From Paenibacillus segetis (GTDB lineage: Bacteria; Bacillota; Bacilli; Paenibacillales; Paenibacillaceae): 64,000 nt of DNA. The stretch spans positions 1,736,001-1,800,000 of the forward strand of contig NZ_BMFT01000001.1 in assembly GCF_014639155.1 (NCBI RefSeq), written 5' to 3'. Position 1 is the stretch's first letter, and every line of letters begins with the position of its first letter. Below, one piece after another: positions 52,052 through 61,052 of the stretch. The position numbers were made by a program, and so were the translations under genes. The notes beneath the pieces were generated by a model, which was given only the letters and a program-made list of their open reading frames with translations, did not search any database and was not told the origin of the DNA.

Positions 52052-52801
52052 GTGAATTCTCTACCTATCGATAAAATAAAAGAAATGAAAAATGAAATTA
52101 CCCGATTTATGATGATGTACCGGTTTGCTATCAGTGAAATTGAGACGAAGATAGATATTTTGAAAGATGAGTTTCATTTCTTACATGATTATAATCCCAT
52201 TGAAAACAGTATATCCCGTGTTAAATCTCCCGAGAGTATTATGAAGAAGTTGTACAGAAAAGGTGGGGACCTTAGCTTACAATATATTAAAGAAAATATT
52301 AAAGATATCGCTGGGATTCGAATTACTTGTTCGTTCGTCTCTGATATTTATCGGATTTGTGATTTGCTTCAGAAACAAAGTGATCTGAAAATTATTGAGG
52401 TTAAAGACTACATTAAAAATCCAAAACCCAATGGATATAAAAGCCTACATGTGATAGTTGAAGTTCCGGTATTTATGTCACATGGGCAAGAGGATGTATG
52501 CGTTGAGATTCAAATCCGCACCATTGCGATGGATTTTTGGGCGAGTCTAGAACACAAAATTTATTATAAATTTAACAAAGAAGTACCTTTATCATTTCTC
52601 GAAGAATTGAAAGAGGCTGCTGATTCTGCAGCACTATTAGATGCTAAAATGGAACGTCTTCACCATGAAGTTAATGCAATTAAGCATGAAAAGGAGGATT
52701 CTGACGATTTACTAGGTGAGATTAATCAGCTTATGAGTAATAATCAACAATTCTCAATACCTAAGGAATTATTAGAAATATTTCATCGGGAAGAGAAATA
52801 A
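52052..52801 (+). CDS. Small alarmone synthetase (RelA/SpoT domain)
   Basis: A 249-residue single-domain (p)ppGpp synthetase: SRVKSPESIMKKLYRKGGD (substrate contacts), IKDIAGIRITCSF, NPKPNGYKSLHVIVEVPVF and CVEIQIRTIAMDFWASLEH. There is no HD hydrolase domain or TGS, so it only makes alarmone, like RelP/RelQ (YwaC/YjbM); the C-terminal helix forms the tetramer in those. GTG start with AAAGGAAG. Separate from its neighbours. Confidence 0.9.
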   Translation: MNSLPIDKIKEMKNEITRFMMMYRFAISEIETKIDILKDEFHFLHDYNPIENSISRVKSPESIMKKLYRKGGDLSLQYIKENIKDIAGIRITCSFVSDIYRICDLLQKQSDLKIIEVKDYIKNPKPNGYKSLHVIVEVPVFMSHGQEDVCVEIQIRTIAMDFWASLEHKIYYKFNKEVPLSFLEELKEAADSAALLDAKMERLHHEVNAIKHEKEDSDDLLGEINQLMSNNQQFSIPKELLEIFHREEK

Positions 52802-52846
52802 TGTTTGTCTCATTGTTGTTGAGATAATCAATAGTGGAGGTAACTA

Positions 52847-53989
52847 ATGGCGGAGCCGTTAAAATCGATGTATAACGAGGAATTTTTACGGGGATTTGGT
52901 GAGAAAATACAGTCTATATACCCTTCATTTGATCTCAACGGATTTATAGTTACGGTGATAGATAAGTCCTGGGACGAGCTCGAGTTGAAAGCCAGAATGC
53001 GGCGGATTACGGAGACACTGGGAGCTTATTTACCCCGTGAGTACGAAAAGGCGCTAGACGTATTGTTTGCGATTGAAGAGGACTGTGTTGGGTTCCCTTA
53101 TCTATTCTTTCCAGATTTCGTAGAGGTATATGGTCAGGCGGAAGAACACTGGGATCTGTCCATGCAAGCACTTGAACGGTTTACTTCGAAATCGTCTGCA
53201 GAATTTGCCGTAAGATCATTCTTATTGCGTGACCCAAAGCGGATGATGTCCCAAATGATGACTTGGGCTACACATCCGAATGAACATGTCCGGCGTCTTG
53301 CGAGTGAGGGGTCTCGTCCTCGTCTTCCGTGGGGACAAGCTTTGCCAATGTTCAAACAGAATCCGGTGCCGGTACTTCCTGTATTGGAATTACTTAAGGC
53401 TGATCCATCTCTATATGTTCGAAAAAGTGTCGCCAATAATCTCAACGATATTGCCAAAGACAATCCTACGGTTGTGCTGGATACGGCTCGTCGCTGGAAA
53501 GGCACTCATCCACATACAGATTGGATCGTAAGGCACGGCTGCCGATCTTTAATCCGCAGATCCGAACCCGAGGTTATGGCACTGTTTGGTTATGCGGAAC
53601 CTATGAGTGGAACATCGTTAACGACATCTTCTTCGATTGTAGTAGCGCCATCAGAGCTGTCGATTGGAGATCATTGTGAGCTAAGGTACGAACTTCATAT
53701 CCGTGAAGGGGAACCCGCCCACATCCGCGTCGAATATGGAATTGACTTCGTGAAATCCGGAGGACGTACTTCACGCAAATCATTTTTGCTTAGTGATAAA
53801 ACGGTACTGGGAGGATCACACCTAACTGGGACCCGAACTCATCGCTGGGCAAACCTAACAACTCGACGTCATTATCCGGGCGAGCATCGGATCGTACTAC
53901 TGTTGAATGGGAGAGAAATAGCTTCTACTAAATTGAATCTGCAAGAGTCAATTGATTCGGGGCCGCCCATGTTTCCAGCATCTGACTAA
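52847..53989 (+). CDS. AlkC-like DNA alkylation repair glycosylase with Ig-like C-terminus
   Basis: A 380-residue HEAT-like repeat protein of the AlkC/AlkD superfamily. The helical part (1-265) shows ARMRRITETLGAYLPREYEK, YVRKSVANNLNDIAKDNPTV and PHTDWIVRHGCRSLIRRSEP; these resemble the AlkC family of alkyl-base glycosylases. The last 110 residues (SSIVVAPSELSIGDHCELRY ... LNGREIASTKLNL) are a beta-sandwich, as in AlkC proteins with an added Ig-like domain. Repair of 3-methyl- or 1-methyladenine is inferred from the family. 45 nt behind the alarmone synthetase gene. Confidence 0.82.
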   Translation: MAEPLKSMYNEEFLRGFGEKIQSIYPSFDLNGFIVTVIDKSWDELELKARMRRITETLGAYLPREYEKALDVLFAIEEDCVGFPYLFFPDFVEVYGQAEEHWDLSMQALERFTSKSSAEFAVRSFLLRDPKRMMSQMMTWATHPNEHVRRLASEGSRPRLPWGQALPMFKQNPVPVLPVLELLKADPSLYVRKSVANNLNDIAKDNPTVVLDTARRWKGTHPHTDWIVRHGCRSLIRRSEPEVMALFGYAEPMSGTSLTTSSSIVVAPSELSIGDHCELRYELHIREGEPAHIRVEYGIDFVKSGGRTSRKSFLLSDKTVLGGSHLTGTRTHRWANLTTRRHYPGEHRIVLLLNGREIASTKLNLQESIDSGPPMFPASD

Positions 53990-54091
53990 ATATAGGACGT
54001 TTTTTGTAGAATTATATCATTTGTTGCAGCTATAGTTCTTTGAATGATAATATTAGGTATCTATTGTTTGAATCATAAGGAGCGTATATGA

Positions 54092-54931
54092 ATGCCGATC
54101 AAGATTATTACTGACAGCGGTTCCGACTTACCACATGAATACACTAAAAGGTTCGATATTTCCATCGTTAATTTAGCGGTTCATTTTCAAAGTGAGACCA
54201 TGCCGGGAGATATGGATGCGCAAACCTTCTATCAAAAAATGAGGGAATCCAAGGACTTACCAACTACAGCTAGCCCGAGTCCACTTGATTTTCTTAATGC
54301 GTTTAAGAAAGTGGAAGAAGGGACTGACATTTTGGTCATTTGCATGTCCTCTAATATAAGCAGCACGTATCAGGCTGCCATGATCGCTATGGAGATTTAC
54401 AAGGATGAAGGGTACACCAATAAGATTGAGGTTGTCGACTCCAAAACTTTTTCAGGAGGACTATCCCTTGTTGTTGCTTTGGCAGCGCAATGGTCCCAGT
54501 CATGCGAGAGCTTGGCTGAATTGAAAGAGAAGGTGCTTCATCAATGCAAAGAAGTAAGAGCCTTCTTTACATTAGAAACCTTAGAGAACGTCATTAAGGG
54601 CGGGCGATTAAGTCGTTTGTCCGGAGCGGTTGCTTCCGTACTGAATATCAAACTACTCCTTAAAATTAGTGAAGAAGGTTCGGTTGAAGTAGTTGAAAAG
54701 ACGCGTGGTATGCAAAATGCACTAAAAAGCCTGTTGGCACGCCTTGAAGAGAAGCAGCATGATTACGAAAAAGCAGTTCTTGCCATCGTACACAGCAATT
54801 GTGAGAAACGGGCACTTGAGATTAAAGATCGAATTCTTGCTAAGCATCCTTTTAAGGAAGTCCTTTTCTCCAACATGGGTCCTATTATGGGCACTTATGC
54901 AGGAGAAGGTGGAGTTGGTATAGCTTTTTAA
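54092..54931 (+). CDS. DegV-family fatty-acid-binding protein
   Basis: A 279-residue DegV/FakB-like protein: IKIITDSGSDLPHEYTKRFD, TTASPSPLDFLNAFKKVEEG (acyl pocket), ILVICMSSNISSTYQAAMIA, KVVD-like VVDSKTFSGGLSL and the end NMGPIMGTYAGEGGVGIAF. FakB proteins hold a fatty acid for phosphorylation by FakA; the kinase is not in this window. AAGGAG before the ATG; a terminator follows. Confidence 0.93.
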   Translation: MPIKIITDSGSDLPHEYTKRFDISIVNLAVHFQSETMPGDMDAQTFYQKMRESKDLPTTASPSPLDFLNAFKKVEEGTDILVICMSSNISSTYQAAMIAMEIYKDEGYTNKIEVVDSKTFSGGLSLVVALAAQWSQSCESLAELKEKVLHQCKEVRAFFTLETLENVIKGGRLSRLSGAVASVLNIKLLLKISEEGSVEVVEKTRGMQNALKSLLARLEEKQHDYEKAVLAIVHSNCEKRALEIKDRILAKHPFKEVLFSNMGPIMGTYAGEGGVGIAF

Positions 54932-54954
54932 TTATAGATCGAAATTTATATCAG

Positions 54955-54994
54955 AGTCGTGCATGGGACAACGGTTCCTATGTACGACTTTTTT
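54955..54994 (+). terminator. Terminator after degV-family gene
   Basis: AGTCGT/ACGACT with an inner CAT-GGGA/TTCC-ATG pairing and six T residues. Confidence 0.8.
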
Positions 54995-55152
54995 ATTGTG
55001 CTCATCTTTTTAGTGCTAGATGTCAAGGTTATTTTCGCTTTTTGTTTCCTATGTTAATTACTGGGAGAATGCTTGAATAAGTTCTTGTTTTGCTCCATAT
55101 TAAGTAGGTAGAGGTAGAGAAAAAGGTAGAATAGGAAGGAGAGAGAGGAAGT

Positions 55153-55665
55153 ATGGAAAAAGCAATGTTTGCGGGAGGATGCTTCTGGTGTATGGTTTCA
55201 CCCTTTGAAGAGCTACCAGGAATTCTCGGAATTGAATCGGGATATGCCGGAGGTAAGAATGATCATCCAACTTACGAAGAGGTCAAGACCGGGACGACAG
55301 GTCATTATGAAGTCGTACAAATCAGTTACGACCCTACGCTATTCCCATATGAGAGATTGCTTGAACTATACTGGCCCCAGATAGATCCAACCGATGCGGA
55401 CGGACAGTTTCAAGATAGAGGGACCCAATATCGGACAGCGATTTTTTATTATAATGAAGAGCAGCGGATCGCGGCACTTGACTCTAGGGAGCAAGTTGCT
55501 GCTAGCGGTAGGTTTGCTGGGCCGATCGTGACTGAAATTCTACCAGCGCCCGTCTTTTATCGTGCCGAAGAATATCATCAGGACTATCACAAGAAGAATC
55601 CCAAACATTATAAAGAAGATCGGGCGCAGTCAGGGCGAGATCTCTTTATTGAGAAGCATTGGTAA
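55153..55665 (+). CDS. msrA: Peptide-methionine (S)-S-oxide reductase MsrA
   Basis: A 170-residue enzyme that reduces (S)-methionine sulfoxide. The catalytic Cys10 is in the diagnostic AGGCFWC; GYAGGKNDHPTYEEVKTGTT and YWPQIDPTDADGQFQDRGTQ follow. No fused MsrB domain. Resolving cysteine besides Cys13 is not evident. AGGAGAGAGAGG site. Confidence 0.95.
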   Translation: MEKAMFAGGCFWCMVSPFEELPGILGIESGYAGGKNDHPTYEEVKTGTTGHYEVVQISYDPTLFPYERLLELYWPQIDPTDADGQFQDRGTQYRTAIFYYNEEQRIAALDSREQVAASGRFAGPIVTEILPAPVFYRAEEYHQDYHKKNPKHYKEDRAQSGRDLFIEKHW

Positions 55666-55704
55666 CTAAGTACGATTAATGAATAAATAGGGGGAGTCAC
55701 AGTA

Positions 55705-56394
55705 GTGAGTAGACAAAAAGAAAATATATTATTTGATCTAGATGGGACATTAACCGATCCCAAAGAAGGAATTACAAAGTGCGTAGAGTATGCGCTGAAC
55801 AAATTTGACATTCATGTTGATCACATTGATCAGCTTATTCCTTATATTGGGCCACCTTTACATGAATCTTTCGTAGAATTAGGAGGTTTGTCTCCGGAAA
55901 ATGCACTTCTGGCCGTAGAATACTATAGGGAACGATTTCGTGCGGTTGGTATGTTTGAGAACAGCGTCATTCCTGGATTTCCGGAATTACTTCAATATCT
56001 TCAGGATGAGGGCTATAGCTTGTATGTAGCTACTTCAAAACCAACGGTGTTCGCGGAGCAAATTCTCAAACACTTCGAGCTAGATCATTATTTCAAGCAT
56101 ATTGTGGGTAGTAATCTAGATGGGACTCGCTCGAAGAAACAAGAGGTTATTCAATTTGTACTTGATGAGAATCAGATTTCACCGGAACAGGCCATCATGA
56201 TCGGGGATCGTGAACACGATATTATTGGGGCTATAGGTTGCGGGGTTGAATCGATTGGTGTCTTATTCGGCTATGGGTCGGAACAAGAGCTGAGAAGTGC
56301 AGGGGCGGATCATATCGCGGCTGGGGTCGAAGAAATCCGCAATATTATATCGCATATTGGAAATGGAGATTATAGTTATGGGTATACGAAGTAA
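55705..56394 (+). CDS. HAD hydrolase, phosphoglycolate-phosphatase-like
   Basis: A 229-residue HAD phosphatase with motif I FDLDGTLTDP (about 10-19), cap IPYIGPPLHESFVELGG, motif II YVATSKP, and motif III/IV MIGDREHDIIGAI. It belongs to the Gph/PgmB-like subgroup. Its GTG start is 8 bases from GGGGGAG. Its end overlaps the next gene by 17 bases, suggesting coupled expression with the prenyltransferase. Confidence 0.88.
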   Translation: MSRQKENILFDLDGTLTDPKEGITKCVEYALNKFDIHVDHIDQLIPYIGPPLHESFVELGGLSPENALLAVEYYRERFRAVGMFENSVIPGFPELLQYLQDEGYSLYVATSKPTVFAEQILKHFELDHYFKHIVGSNLDGTRSKKQEVIQFVLDENQISPEQAIMIGDREHDIIGAIGCGVESIGVLFGYGSEQELRSAGADHIAAGVEEIRNIISHIGNGDYSYGYTK

Positions 56395-57904
56395 ACAACA
56401 AGTCATTGATTTTCTAATGGCTTCTGAAGTTGTGGCCGTTGGAACATCAAATATGGGGTCACCACGGCAACGGATGATGCATTTTGCAGTTGATGATGAA
56501 TTTAATATCTATGTTACGAGCACGAAGGGTGATCCCAAAGTTATTCAATGGAGCAATATACCGGAAACTGCACTTCTGATCCATCAAGGTGAGGAATTTA
56601 TGAAGATGGAAGAATGCGAGATTCTGGGTAGAGCAGAAGTGTTAAGTGATCAAGCAGAACGCGAGAGTGCGGCTCTTCTGCTACAGCATCGTTCTCCCAT
56701 TGTGGCGCAATTTATGCAGATCGATGCAATCGATCGTCTGGAATTTATCCGAATTAGACCTTTTACAGTCAAATATCGCTTCGTACCTGAGATTCTACAG
56801 GGTGAACCACCGACGGTATTTGAATTTGCGGAAAATCGGTTGAACTTCAGCTCATGGGATGACGTAAAAGCAAAAGCTAGAGTTTGGAAAGAGGCTGTAC
56901 GGCCACTATCCATGACGGCTTCACTGGTTCCAATCCTGCTGGGCGGTGCACTTGCTCTATCAATCACACATACGATCAACTTAGGGATATTCCTGATTAC
57001 TTTAATTGGAGCTCTCATGATTCAAGCAGGAACGAATATGATCAATGACTGGAAGGACGCCGAGCGTGATAGCGATAATAATACGGGGATGCGGCCTTTT
57101 ACAGGCGGATCAAGAATGATCCAGCTAGGGTTAATATCGCGGGCTGATATGGGATTCTTCGGGCTATTATTATTCGTTATAGCTACCTTATTAGGGATTT
57201 ACCTCGTATTTGTTAGTGGATGGGGATTGATCCCGCTTATATTGTACGGAATTGTTGCGGGTATGTTCTATACGAATGAAAAAGGGAAGTTCTCTTTTGT
57301 TAATATAGCACCTGGGATCGCTGAGATACTCATTGCTACTACGTACGGTGTATTCATGACCATGGGGGCATATTACGTCCTGACCGGCACATACTCTATG
57401 CAGGTGTTTCTGATCTCGCTACCCGTTGCTCTATTCGTCTCCAATGTACTGTTAATTAATCAATTCCCTGACGCTGAGTCAGATACGAAGACTGGGAAGA
57501 ACACTTTAGTTGTTCGTATCGGTAAGCGCAACGCCAGAAACGTACTGATTGCATGCTTCGTGCTAGGATATCTGATCGTTGCTATACTTCCACTGCTAAA
57601 TTATGCTCCGTATACGTTATATATTTCTTTCCTATCTCTACCATTTGCATGGCAAGCGATTCGATATGCATGGAAAAATTACGATAAAAATGCGGGAGAT
57701 CTCATTCCAAGTAACGCACACACAGCAATCAATCACCTATTTAACGGACTGTTACTAGTCTTGGCGTTTCTCTTGAATGAAGTAAATATCTTTGCATCTA
57801 TCGTTTATTCTATAGTTTCACTCTTATTTGTCTTCTGGATTTGGAATTACATTGAAAGACAACGAAAAGTCATGAATGATTTCCGTAATGCATTTAAGAG
57901 ATAG
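56378..57904 (+). CDS. Pyridoxamine-oxidase-like domain fused to UbiA prenyltransferase
   Basis: A 508-residue fusion. Residues about 5-135 are a split-barrel flavin/PPOX-like domain (IDFLMASEVVAVGTSNMGSP, FNIYVTSTKGDPKVIQWSNI). After a linker, 165-505 form a UbiA-type enzyme with nine helices and two aspartate motifs: NDWKDAERD (223-231) and DAESDTKTGK (later loop). UbiA members prenylate quinone rings; MenA uses dihydroxynaphthoate and MqnP uses dihydroxynaphthoate of the futalosine route. With mqnB/mqnD in the same window, this may be the prenylating step, with an accessory redox domain; that is inference. The ATG overlaps the HAD gene by 17 bases; an earlier in-frame ATG is unlikely. Confidence 0.85.
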   Translation: MGIRSKQQVIDFLMASEVVAVGTSNMGSPRQRMMHFAVDDEFNIYVTSTKGDPKVIQWSNIPETALLIHQGEEFMKMEECEILGRAEVLSDQAERESAALLLQHRSPIVAQFMQIDAIDRLEFIRIRPFTVKYRFVPEILQGEPPTVFEFAENRLNFSSWDDVKAKARVWKEAVRPLSMTASLVPILLGGALALSITHTINLGIFLITLIGALMIQAGTNMINDWKDAERDSDNNTGMRPFTGGSRMIQLGLISRADMGFFGLLLFVIATLLGIYLVFVSGWGLIPLILYGIVAGMFYTNEKGKFSFVNIAPGIAEILIATTYGVFMTMGAYYVLTGTYSMQVFLISLPVALFVSNVLLINQFPDAESDTKTGKNTLVVRIGKRNARNVLIACFVLGYLIVAILPLLNYAPYTLYISFLSLPFAWQAIRYAWKNYDKNAGDLIPSNAHTAINHLFNGLLLVLAFLLNEVNIFASIVYSIVSLLFVFWIWNYIERQRKVMNDFRNAFKR

Positions 57905-57939
57905 TTAAAGTCTAGTGAAGATATAAGAAGGAGAATACA

Positions 57940-57967
57940 AAAATACCGCCATCAGGGCGGTATTTTT
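57940..57967 (+). terminator. Terminator after PPOX-UbiA gene
   Basis: AAAATACCGCC/GGCGGTATTTT with a short loop and T-run. Confidence 0.88.
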
Positions 57968-58019
57968 GTTTATGTGGATTAATCGCTATTCATGAGCGTA
58001 TCCATATTTCGATGCTCAA

Positions 58020-59072
58020 TTACTGTTTAGGGCTGACAAGAATCTTCACTTGATTCTTTTCTTTCAAAAGCGCTTCAAACCCATGTTCAACTACTTCCGA
58101 CAGTTGGATCTTCTTCGTTACCAATTTGTCAGCAGGGAAGTACCCTTGTTCCATCAGGCTTATTACGGCAGGGAACACGTTACGATAACCAATAATTCCG
58201 GTCATGCTGCGTTCTTGAAGCACAATGTTGTTGGGATGGAATGTAGCTTCCTTCTCGAAAATACTTACGATCATAATTTGTCCACCCAAATTAGTGGATT
58301 CAATTGCCTGTTTGAGCACTGGTGGAACACCCGTTACTTCAAAAGCAACATCTACGCCGCCGTTTGTGCGTTGTTGTAATTCTGTTATTACATCATATTG
58401 TTTAGGATCAATGACAATACCGCCTAGTTCAGCAGCTTTGTTCTTCCGCTCTTCTGATAACTCAACGACATAGATTTCTGACGCACCAGAAGCTTTCAGG
58501 GCTTCGATGACGAGTAGTCCAATTGGACCGGCACCAAAGACAACCGCTTTGTCACCAACTTTTAATTTACTTTGTCGAACGGCATGAAGTGCAACAGCAG
58601 AAGGCTCTACCAGCGCACCTTGTTCGTAGGATAGGCTATCTGGAATTTTGTGAGCCATATGTTCGTCAGCAGCTACATATTCAGAGAATCCGCCACCGCC
58701 ACCAGCGAGTCCAAGGAATCCCATCTTCTCGCAAAGGTTATATCTACCTTGCCGACATGCCGCACATTCTCCACACGCATAAATGGGTTCTACGACAACG
58801 CGGTCGCCAACTTTTAACTTGGATACACCTGTCCCAATTTCGACGATTTGTCCAGAGAATTCATGTCCCATCACGACAGGGGCCTTCTCGTTCGTTAATG
58901 GATGTTCTGTATTTTCAGGAATAAAGATAGGACCAGCTACATATTCGTGTAGATCGCTACCGCATATTCCGCACCATTCAATTTTGATTTTCACTTTACC
59001 GTTTAGCGTTACAGGTTCTTCAATCGTTTCCAAACGTAGGTCTTTAACGCCATGCCATCTCAATGCTTGCAT
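58020..59072 (-). CDS. Zinc-dependent medium-chain dehydrogenase (butanediol/sorbitol type)
   Basis: A 350-residue MDR dehydrogenase. The catalytic zinc site is CGICGSDLHEY (Cys and early Asp) and GHEFSGQIVEIG. The structural zinc site is CGECAACRQGRYNLCEKMGF, and the NAD pocket is VVFGAGPIGLLVIEALKASG. It is close to 2,3-butanediol and L-threonine-like dehydrogenases; exact alcohol unknown. Starting at the ATG 59072 (GGGAG upstream) gives the normal length; a 27-residue extension is not needed. Divergent from the LacI gene, with matching GGAAAC operators in the interval. Confidence 0.9.
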   Translation of the reverse strand: MQALRWHGVKDLRLETIEEPVTLNGKVKIKIEWCGICGSDLHEYVAGPIFIPENTEHPLTNEKAPVVMGHEFSGQIVEIGTGVSKLKVGDRVVVEPIYACGECAACRQGRYNLCEKMGFLGLAGGGGGFSEYVAADEHMAHKIPDSLSYEQGALVEPSAVALHAVRQSKLKVGDKAVVFGAGPIGLLVIEALKASGASEIYVVELSEERKNKAAELGGIVIDPKQYDVITELQQRTNGGVDVAFEVTGVPPVLKQAIESTNLGGQIMIVSIFEKEATFHPNNIVLQERSMTGIIGYRNVFPAVISLMEQGYFPADKLVTKKIQLSEVVEHGFEALLKEKNQVKILVSPKQ

Positions 59073-59125
59073 ATATTCCATCTCCCGTTTATGAATTGAT
59101 TTCATAGTTAGATTCATGCAGAAAG

Positions 59126-59137
59126 GGAAACGTTTCC
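59126..59137. promoter_or_regulatory. LacI-type operator 1
   Basis: GGAAACGTTTCC is a perfect 12-bp palindrome with a central CG, the LacI/CcpA-family pattern. It lies 54 bp before the dehydrogenase start and in the divergent interval. Confidence 0.7.
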
Positions 59138-59321
59138 GTAACAAATATGTCACATTATCAGAGGAATGTCAAATATAAATATATTGAAATTTAATATTTA
59201 ACATAGTGAAAACCTTCACTAATACTGGGTTTAACGATTATCCGAGGGGCTATATGTACTCCTTATTATTAATTTATGGTATGATAACAATAATAAAGAT
59301 CATAAGACTTAGTGTGGAAAA

Positions 59322-59333
59322 GGAAACGATTCC
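59322..59333. promoter_or_regulatory. LacI-type operator 2
   Basis: GGAAACGATTCC matches operator 1 in ten of twelve bases and lies 22 bp before the regulator's GTG, fitting autoregulation. Confidence 0.65.
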
Positions 59334-59355
59334 GAATAGGAAAGGACGTTTGTTT

Positions 59356-60381
59356 GTGCCTAACAAGAAGAAGGTCACGATCGAAGATGTTGCAAAAAAG
59401 GCTGGGGTGGGTATCGCTACTGTATCCAGAGCCATTAATAATACAGGTGGAATTAGTGACAAGACAAAAAACCTAATTCTGCAAGTTGTCGAAGAAATGG
59501 GATTTACTCCAAACACTTCGGCTCAAAGCTTGAAAGTACGTCATACCAAACAAATTGCCCTAGCGGTTCCAGATATTCGTAATGCGATTATTCCAGATAT
59601 TGCTTGGTCTGTTGAGCAAGCTGCCAAACAGTTTAATTATCGCGTCATTCAAATTAATACTTCTGGAAATGCCAAAATGGAACTGGATACGATTCGAGAG
59701 GTTAAGAAGTTACATGTAGATGGACTTATTATCATGCCACTAGCGTATCCCAAAACCATTGTGGATTTCATTAATAAATCCAGTGTACCCGTCTCCATTA
59801 TTAACTATGGAAAAAGATTGGGAGATGACGTAAAGGCAGATATCGTAAGTTTATCCAGACTGGAAGGTAAGATTGTAATGGAGCACTTACAAAATATCGG
59901 TAGAACCCGAATTGCCTATGCCGGAGCGCAGAAAGAGGTCATTGAGGATCGTTATTTCGCGTACGAGCAATCCGTCAAACACATTGACGTTTCCTTGGTT
60001 TATTTCGGTGAGGATTTCACCATTCAAACAGGGATTCAAGCAGCAGATTACTTTTATAGTCTGAAGGACATGCCTGATGCCATATATGCCGTGAACGATA
60101 TGGTAGCGATTGGAATCGTAAATCGATTTAAGGAACTAGGGGTTTCTGTGCCCGAAGATGTTGCTGTAGTTGGGATTGACAACAATTTGTGGACAACATT
60201 AACAACCCCGCAGATTAGTTCTGTCTCGATCATGGGTAGCGAAGTGGCTCGAGTGGCTACTCAGCTACTCTTGAAGCGGATCCAGGAGAACAAAGTGGGG
60301 GAATATGAGAGAGTACAGCTTGAACCCCGACTTATCGTACGCGAATCGAGTGTTTCCATTACCCGTTCATCCGTTAATTAA
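59356..60381 (+). CDS. LacI-family transcriptional repressor
   Basis: A 341-residue regulator. HTH and hinge: TIEDVAKKAGVGIATVSRAI (residues about 7-26) and GFTPNTSAQSLKVRHTKQIA. The periplasmic-binding-like domain has VPDIRNAIIPDIAWSVEQAA, DGLIIMPLAYPK and the C-terminal VVGIDNNLWTTLTTPQISSV. GTG 59356 is 9 bases from AAAGGA and gives the standard N-terminus; the frame's further extension is not translated in my view. It faces away from the dehydrogenase gene; shared operators suggest it controls both. Ligand probably a sugar or polyol. Confidence 0.9.
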   Translation: MPNKKKVTIEDVAKKAGVGIATVSRAINNTGGISDKTKNLILQVVEEMGFTPNTSAQSLKVRHTKQIALAVPDIRNAIIPDIAWSVEQAAKQFNYRVIQINTSGNAKMELDTIREVKKLHVDGLIIMPLAYPKTIVDFINKSSVPVSIINYGKRLGDDVKADIVSLSRLEGKIVMEHLQNIGRTRIAYAGAQKEVIEDRYFAYEQSVKHIDVSLVYFGEDFTIQTGIQAADYFYSLKDMPDAIYAVNDMVAIGIVNRFKELGVSVPEDVAVVGIDNNLWTTLTTPQISSVSIMGSEVARVATQLLLKRIQENKVGEYERVQLEPRLIVRESSVSITRSSVN

Positions 60382-60395
60382 CAATCTGAACATGT

Positions 60396-60430
60396 GAGCA
60401 GCCCTGTCTTCTTATAAGACAAGGCTGCTC
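60396..60430. terminator. Terminator between LacI and HesB-like genes
   Basis: GAGCAGCC-C-TGTCTT pairs with AAGACA-A-GGCTGCTC. Confidence 0.75.
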
Positions 60431-60471
60431 TATGTTGTATTTTATTGATAAGCTAAACGACCGTATATGAA

Positions 60472-60834
60472 TTAACTAATCTGACACTGATTCGAATTAT
60501 TCAATGGATTATGGTCTCCCCGAACATCTCTTATTCTTATATTGCTGCTAAATAGGGAGGAGTCACTGCTGAGTTTAAAGGCAGGATAATTCTCCTCGGC
60601 TTCAAGCCGCATAAATTCATCTAGGTTATGTTGCTGCTTCGGATCTACGAGGAATGGACTCAGGTTCGTAGTGATTTCAACATCTAATGGATTGGGTTTA
60701 TCCACGATAAGAATAACGATTACTCCGTTACAACCACAACCTTCTGTATCATAAAATAACTTGAAAAAGCCAGGCCCGTCTCCTAAACTTTCCGCTAGTC
60801 TTTCTTTTGCCAAAGAGCCAATTTGAATTTCCAT
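60472..60834 (-). CDS. HesB/IscA-like (YqkB-type) protein
   Basis: A 120-residue small protein of the iron-sulfur biosynthesis (HesB-like) fold: IGSLAKERLAESLGDGPGFF, YDTEGCGCNGVIVILIVDKP. It has the clustered Cys of GCGCNG but lacks the distal CGC pair of true A-type carriers, as in the YqkB/YneR group. C-terminal part is hydrophilic (NNSNQCQIS). AAGGGG about 11 bases before the ATG; the GTG 12 bases upstream is too close. Function not proven. Confidence 0.75.
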   Translation of the reverse strand: MEIQIGSLAKERLAESLGDGPGFFKLFYDTEGCGCNGVIVILIVDKPNPLDVEITTNLSPFLVDPKQQHNLDEFMRLEAEENYPAFKLSSDSSLFSSNIRIRDVRGDHNPLNNSNQCQIS

Positions 60835-61052
60835 TGTAATGTGCACCCCTTCTAGAGTAAAGTTCCTTTGAATTTTAATTATAACTCACTTAGAAAAAAA
60901 GGTGTAAGTTAGTAGCTTATTCATTTATTTGTTAATCCTTATTGGAAAAGTAGGAATAAAATATTGAATTATGTTTTTTGTCGTGATATTATCTGAGTGC
61001 GATAATTCATTACTTGTATTTGATATATCCATTTGAAGGAGGAGGAATTGGA

